DNA of 64,000 nt from Lactobacillus xujianguonis (GTDB taxonomy: Bacteria > Bacillota > Bacilli > Lactobacillales > Lactobacillaceae): NCBI RefSeq assembly GCF_004009905.1, contig NZ_ML136873.1:62001-126000 (forward strand). The letters run 5' to 3'. Position 1 is the stretch's first letter. Each line of letters starts with the position of its first letter. A program made the position numbers and the translations under genes. Of this stretch, positions 62,528 to 64,000 are shown in pieces. The notes under the pieces were generated by a model that worked only from the letters and a program-made list of their open reading frames with translations, ran no database searches and was not told the origin of the DNA.

Positions 62528-64000
62528 GTGAAAGAATTAACAGTAGGCATGATTGCCCATGTTGACGCGGGGAAGACGACTTTGTCTGAAGCACTGTTAT
62601 ATGAAGCAGGGAACTTGCGCAAGCTTGGAAGAGTGGACAAAGGGGATGCCTTTCTTGATCCGGATGAATTAGAGAAGAAGCGTGGAATTACCATCTTTTC
62701 TCATGAAGCGCAGGTCACAACTGCAGACCTTAAGTTAACTTTACTCGATACGCCAGGACACATTGACTTTGCCTCACAGACAGAGGAAGTACTGAGCGTG
62801 TTAGATTACGCAATTTTAGTTATTTCCGCACCAGATGGGGTGACGAGTTTCACGAAGACTCTTTGGCATTTATTGCAGAAGTATCAGCTACCGGTATTTA
62901 TCTTCGTTAATAAAATGGATGCTCCCGATGTGAGTGTAAAAAGTGTAAGCGATCTTTTACAAAAGGACTTAGATAGTAACTGCATCGATTTCTCAACTGA
63001 AGATGAAAGTTGGACCGAAAATATTGCGACTACGGATGAAGCTTTGCTGGACAAGTATTTAGGCGGAGAGAAGCTGACCGATGAAGAAGTCCAAGCTTTA
63101 ATTAAAGAGCGTAAAATCTTCCCAGTTTATTTCGGCTCCGCTTTGAAACTTTCAGGGATCAAAGAATTCTTGGTTGGCTTAACCAAATGGACAATTGAAT
63201 TTGTCCCTAAACAGGAATTTGCTGCGCGGGTATTTAAAATTTCGCATGATGAAAAGGGCGAGCGTTTAACTTGGCTGAAAGTTTTAGGTGGCAAATTAGC
63301 GGCGAAAACGGAATTGTTGTCAGGAGAAAAAGTTGATCAAATCCGTGATTATGATGGTACCAAGTTTCAGGTTTTACCAGAAATCAAAGCTGGGCAAGTG
63401 GCTGCTGTTACTGGGCTGAAGTCGAGTTATCCTGGTCAAGGTTTGGGCAAGGAAGCAGATGCTCCAAGTGCAAGTCTGCAACCAGTCTTGTCTTACCGCG
63501 TTAATTATCCAGCTGACCAATTAAGCGAATGCTTGGCGGCCTTAAGAATATTAGAAGATGAAGATCCGCAATTACATGTTACTTGGGATGAACATTTACA
63601 AGAAATTCACCTGCAGGTAATGGGCGAGATTCAGTTGGAAATTTTGCAGCAGCTGTTACAAGATCGCTTTGGCTTGGCAGTCACTTTTGATGAAGGCAGT
63701 ATCCTTTATAAGGAAACAATTACTAAGCCAATTGAAGCAGTGGGACACTTTGAACCTTTGCGGCACTATTCTGAAGTCCACTTTTTACTTGAGCCTGGTC
63801 CTAGAGATAGTGGCGTTGTCTTTGAAAATAAATGCAGTCTCGAAGTCTTAGACAAGAACTGGCAACATCAGATTATGACGGCCTTGGCTTCTAAAGAACA
63901 TCTCGGCGTCTTAACTGGCGCGCCTTTAACCGATGTGAAGATCACCTTGATTGGCGGTCGCGGCAGTAATGTTCATACGGTTGGCGGCGATTTCCGTGAG
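62528..64000 (+). CDS. Tet(M)-like ribosome-protection GTPase, C-terminus cut by window edge
   Basis: From GTG 62528 (AGGAAG nine bases upstream) the frame is open to the window edge, 491 codons of an expected about 650. It resembles Tet(M)/Tet(O)-type elongation-factor-G paralogues: GMIAHVDAGKTTLSEALLYE (G1), DKGDAFLDPDELEKKRGITIF (switch region), DTPGHIDFASQTEEVL (G3), NKMD (G4), then domains II and III. Tetracycline resistance is only a family-based guess; distant members in lactobacilli may be housekeeping or resistance-unrelated. The C-terminal loop that dislodges the drug is outside the window. Confidence 0.8.
   Translation, partial: MKELTVGMIAHVDAGKTTLSEALLYEAGNLRKLGRVDKGDAFLDPDELEKKRGITIFSHEAQVTTADLKLTLLDTPGHIDFASQTEEVLSVLDYAILVISAPDGVTSFTKTLWHLLQKYQLPVFIFVNKMDAPDVSVKSVSDLLQKDLDSNCIDFSTEDESWTENIATTDEALLDKYLGGEKLTDEEVQALIKERKIFPVYFGSALKLSGIKEFLVGLTKWTIEFVPKQEFAARVFKISHDEKGERLTWLKVLGGKLAAKTELLSGEKVDQIRDYDGTKFQVLPEIKAGQVAAVTGLKSSYPGQGLGKEADAPSASLQPVLSYRVNYPADQLSECLAALRILEDEDPQLHVTWDEHLQEIHLQVMGEIQLEILQQLLQDRFGLAVTFDEGSILYKETITKPIEAVGHFEPLRHYSEVHFLLEPGPRDSGVVFENKCSLEVLDKNWQHQIMTALASKEHLGVLTGAPLTDVKITLIGGRGSNVHTVGGDFRE

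Noticed and set aside
1-64000. CRISPR array
   Set aside because: No evenly spaced repeats of about 25-40 bases with unique spacers; the only arrays are a short 10-bp tandem repeat and a dispersed 20-bp motif.

Overview
The window looks like a chromosomal segment of a Lactobacillus in the strict sense (acidophilus/delbrueckii type). The evidence is low-GC DNA, the order rpmH-dnaA-dnaN-yaaA-recF-gyrB-gyrA-rpsF-ssb-rpsR-gdpP-rplI-dnaB, a pyruvate oxidase, a B12-dependent (class II) ribonucleotide reductase, a remnant of an S-layer-type SLAP protein and a tRNA without encoded CCA. I do not name a species. The replication origin lies at about 17.8-19.6 kb. Most large genes left of it are on the minus strand and most right of it are on the plus strand, as expected for leading-strand genes.

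Layout. 1-17.6 kb: a MutS2-like ATPase cut by the window edge, a broken SLAP-domain gene, an orphan HicB antitoxin, an FLP/FNR-type regulator with a perfect FNR-like operator, a decayed MFS transporter, an ABC-F protein with a leader-peptide attenuator, a CLC channel, gnd, pyruvate oxidase, then mnmG-mnmE-yidC-rnpA-rpmH. 17.7-19.65 kb: a bipartite oriC around dnaA, with a DnaA-trio and AT-rich unwinding region between dnaA and dnaN. 19.6-32.2 kb: replication and ribosomal housekeeping genes, including an rpsF leader that can hide its own ribosome binding site. 32.3-37.3 kb: fructokinase, a CPBP-family gene with an amber codon, CsbD/GlsB stress proteins, a lipase-like hydrolase and MgtC.

37.4-50.1 kb is an accessory and redox region. 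It holds tRNA-Thr, a RelB/YafQ toxin-antitoxin pair, a 10-bp tandem repeat, six copies of a short intergenic motif, a cytochrome b5-like protein, MsrB-MsrA, a class-M-like sirtuin, two ArsR-rhodanese fusion regulators, a fluoride riboswitch with a CrcB pair, and a thioredoxin module. That module is two adjacent transcription units (CX4C microprotein, thioredoxin, ArsR-rhodanese; and trxB, DsbA/FrnE). Their promoters share the same -35/-10 layout and the same downstream palindrome at identical distance, so they are probably one regulon sensed by the rhodanese regulator.

50.1-54 kb is a cobalamin module: corrinoid adenosyltransferase, ECF S-component, DUF4430 lipoprotein and the class II reductase with a NrdR-like box. 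54-64 kb: an AI-2E-family membrane protein, an SGNH hydrolase, a Trp-type ABC transporter behind an elaborate leader-peptide attenuator, three unrecognised tiny genes, a HAD nucleotidase, an aldo/keto reductase, a frameshifted exonuclease/phosphatase gene, and a Tet(M)-like GTPase cut by the right edge.

Several genes are disrupted by single-base changes in homopolymer runs (SLAP, MFS three times, EEP). They may be real decay or sequencing error. All calls come from reading the sequence; no database search was run.
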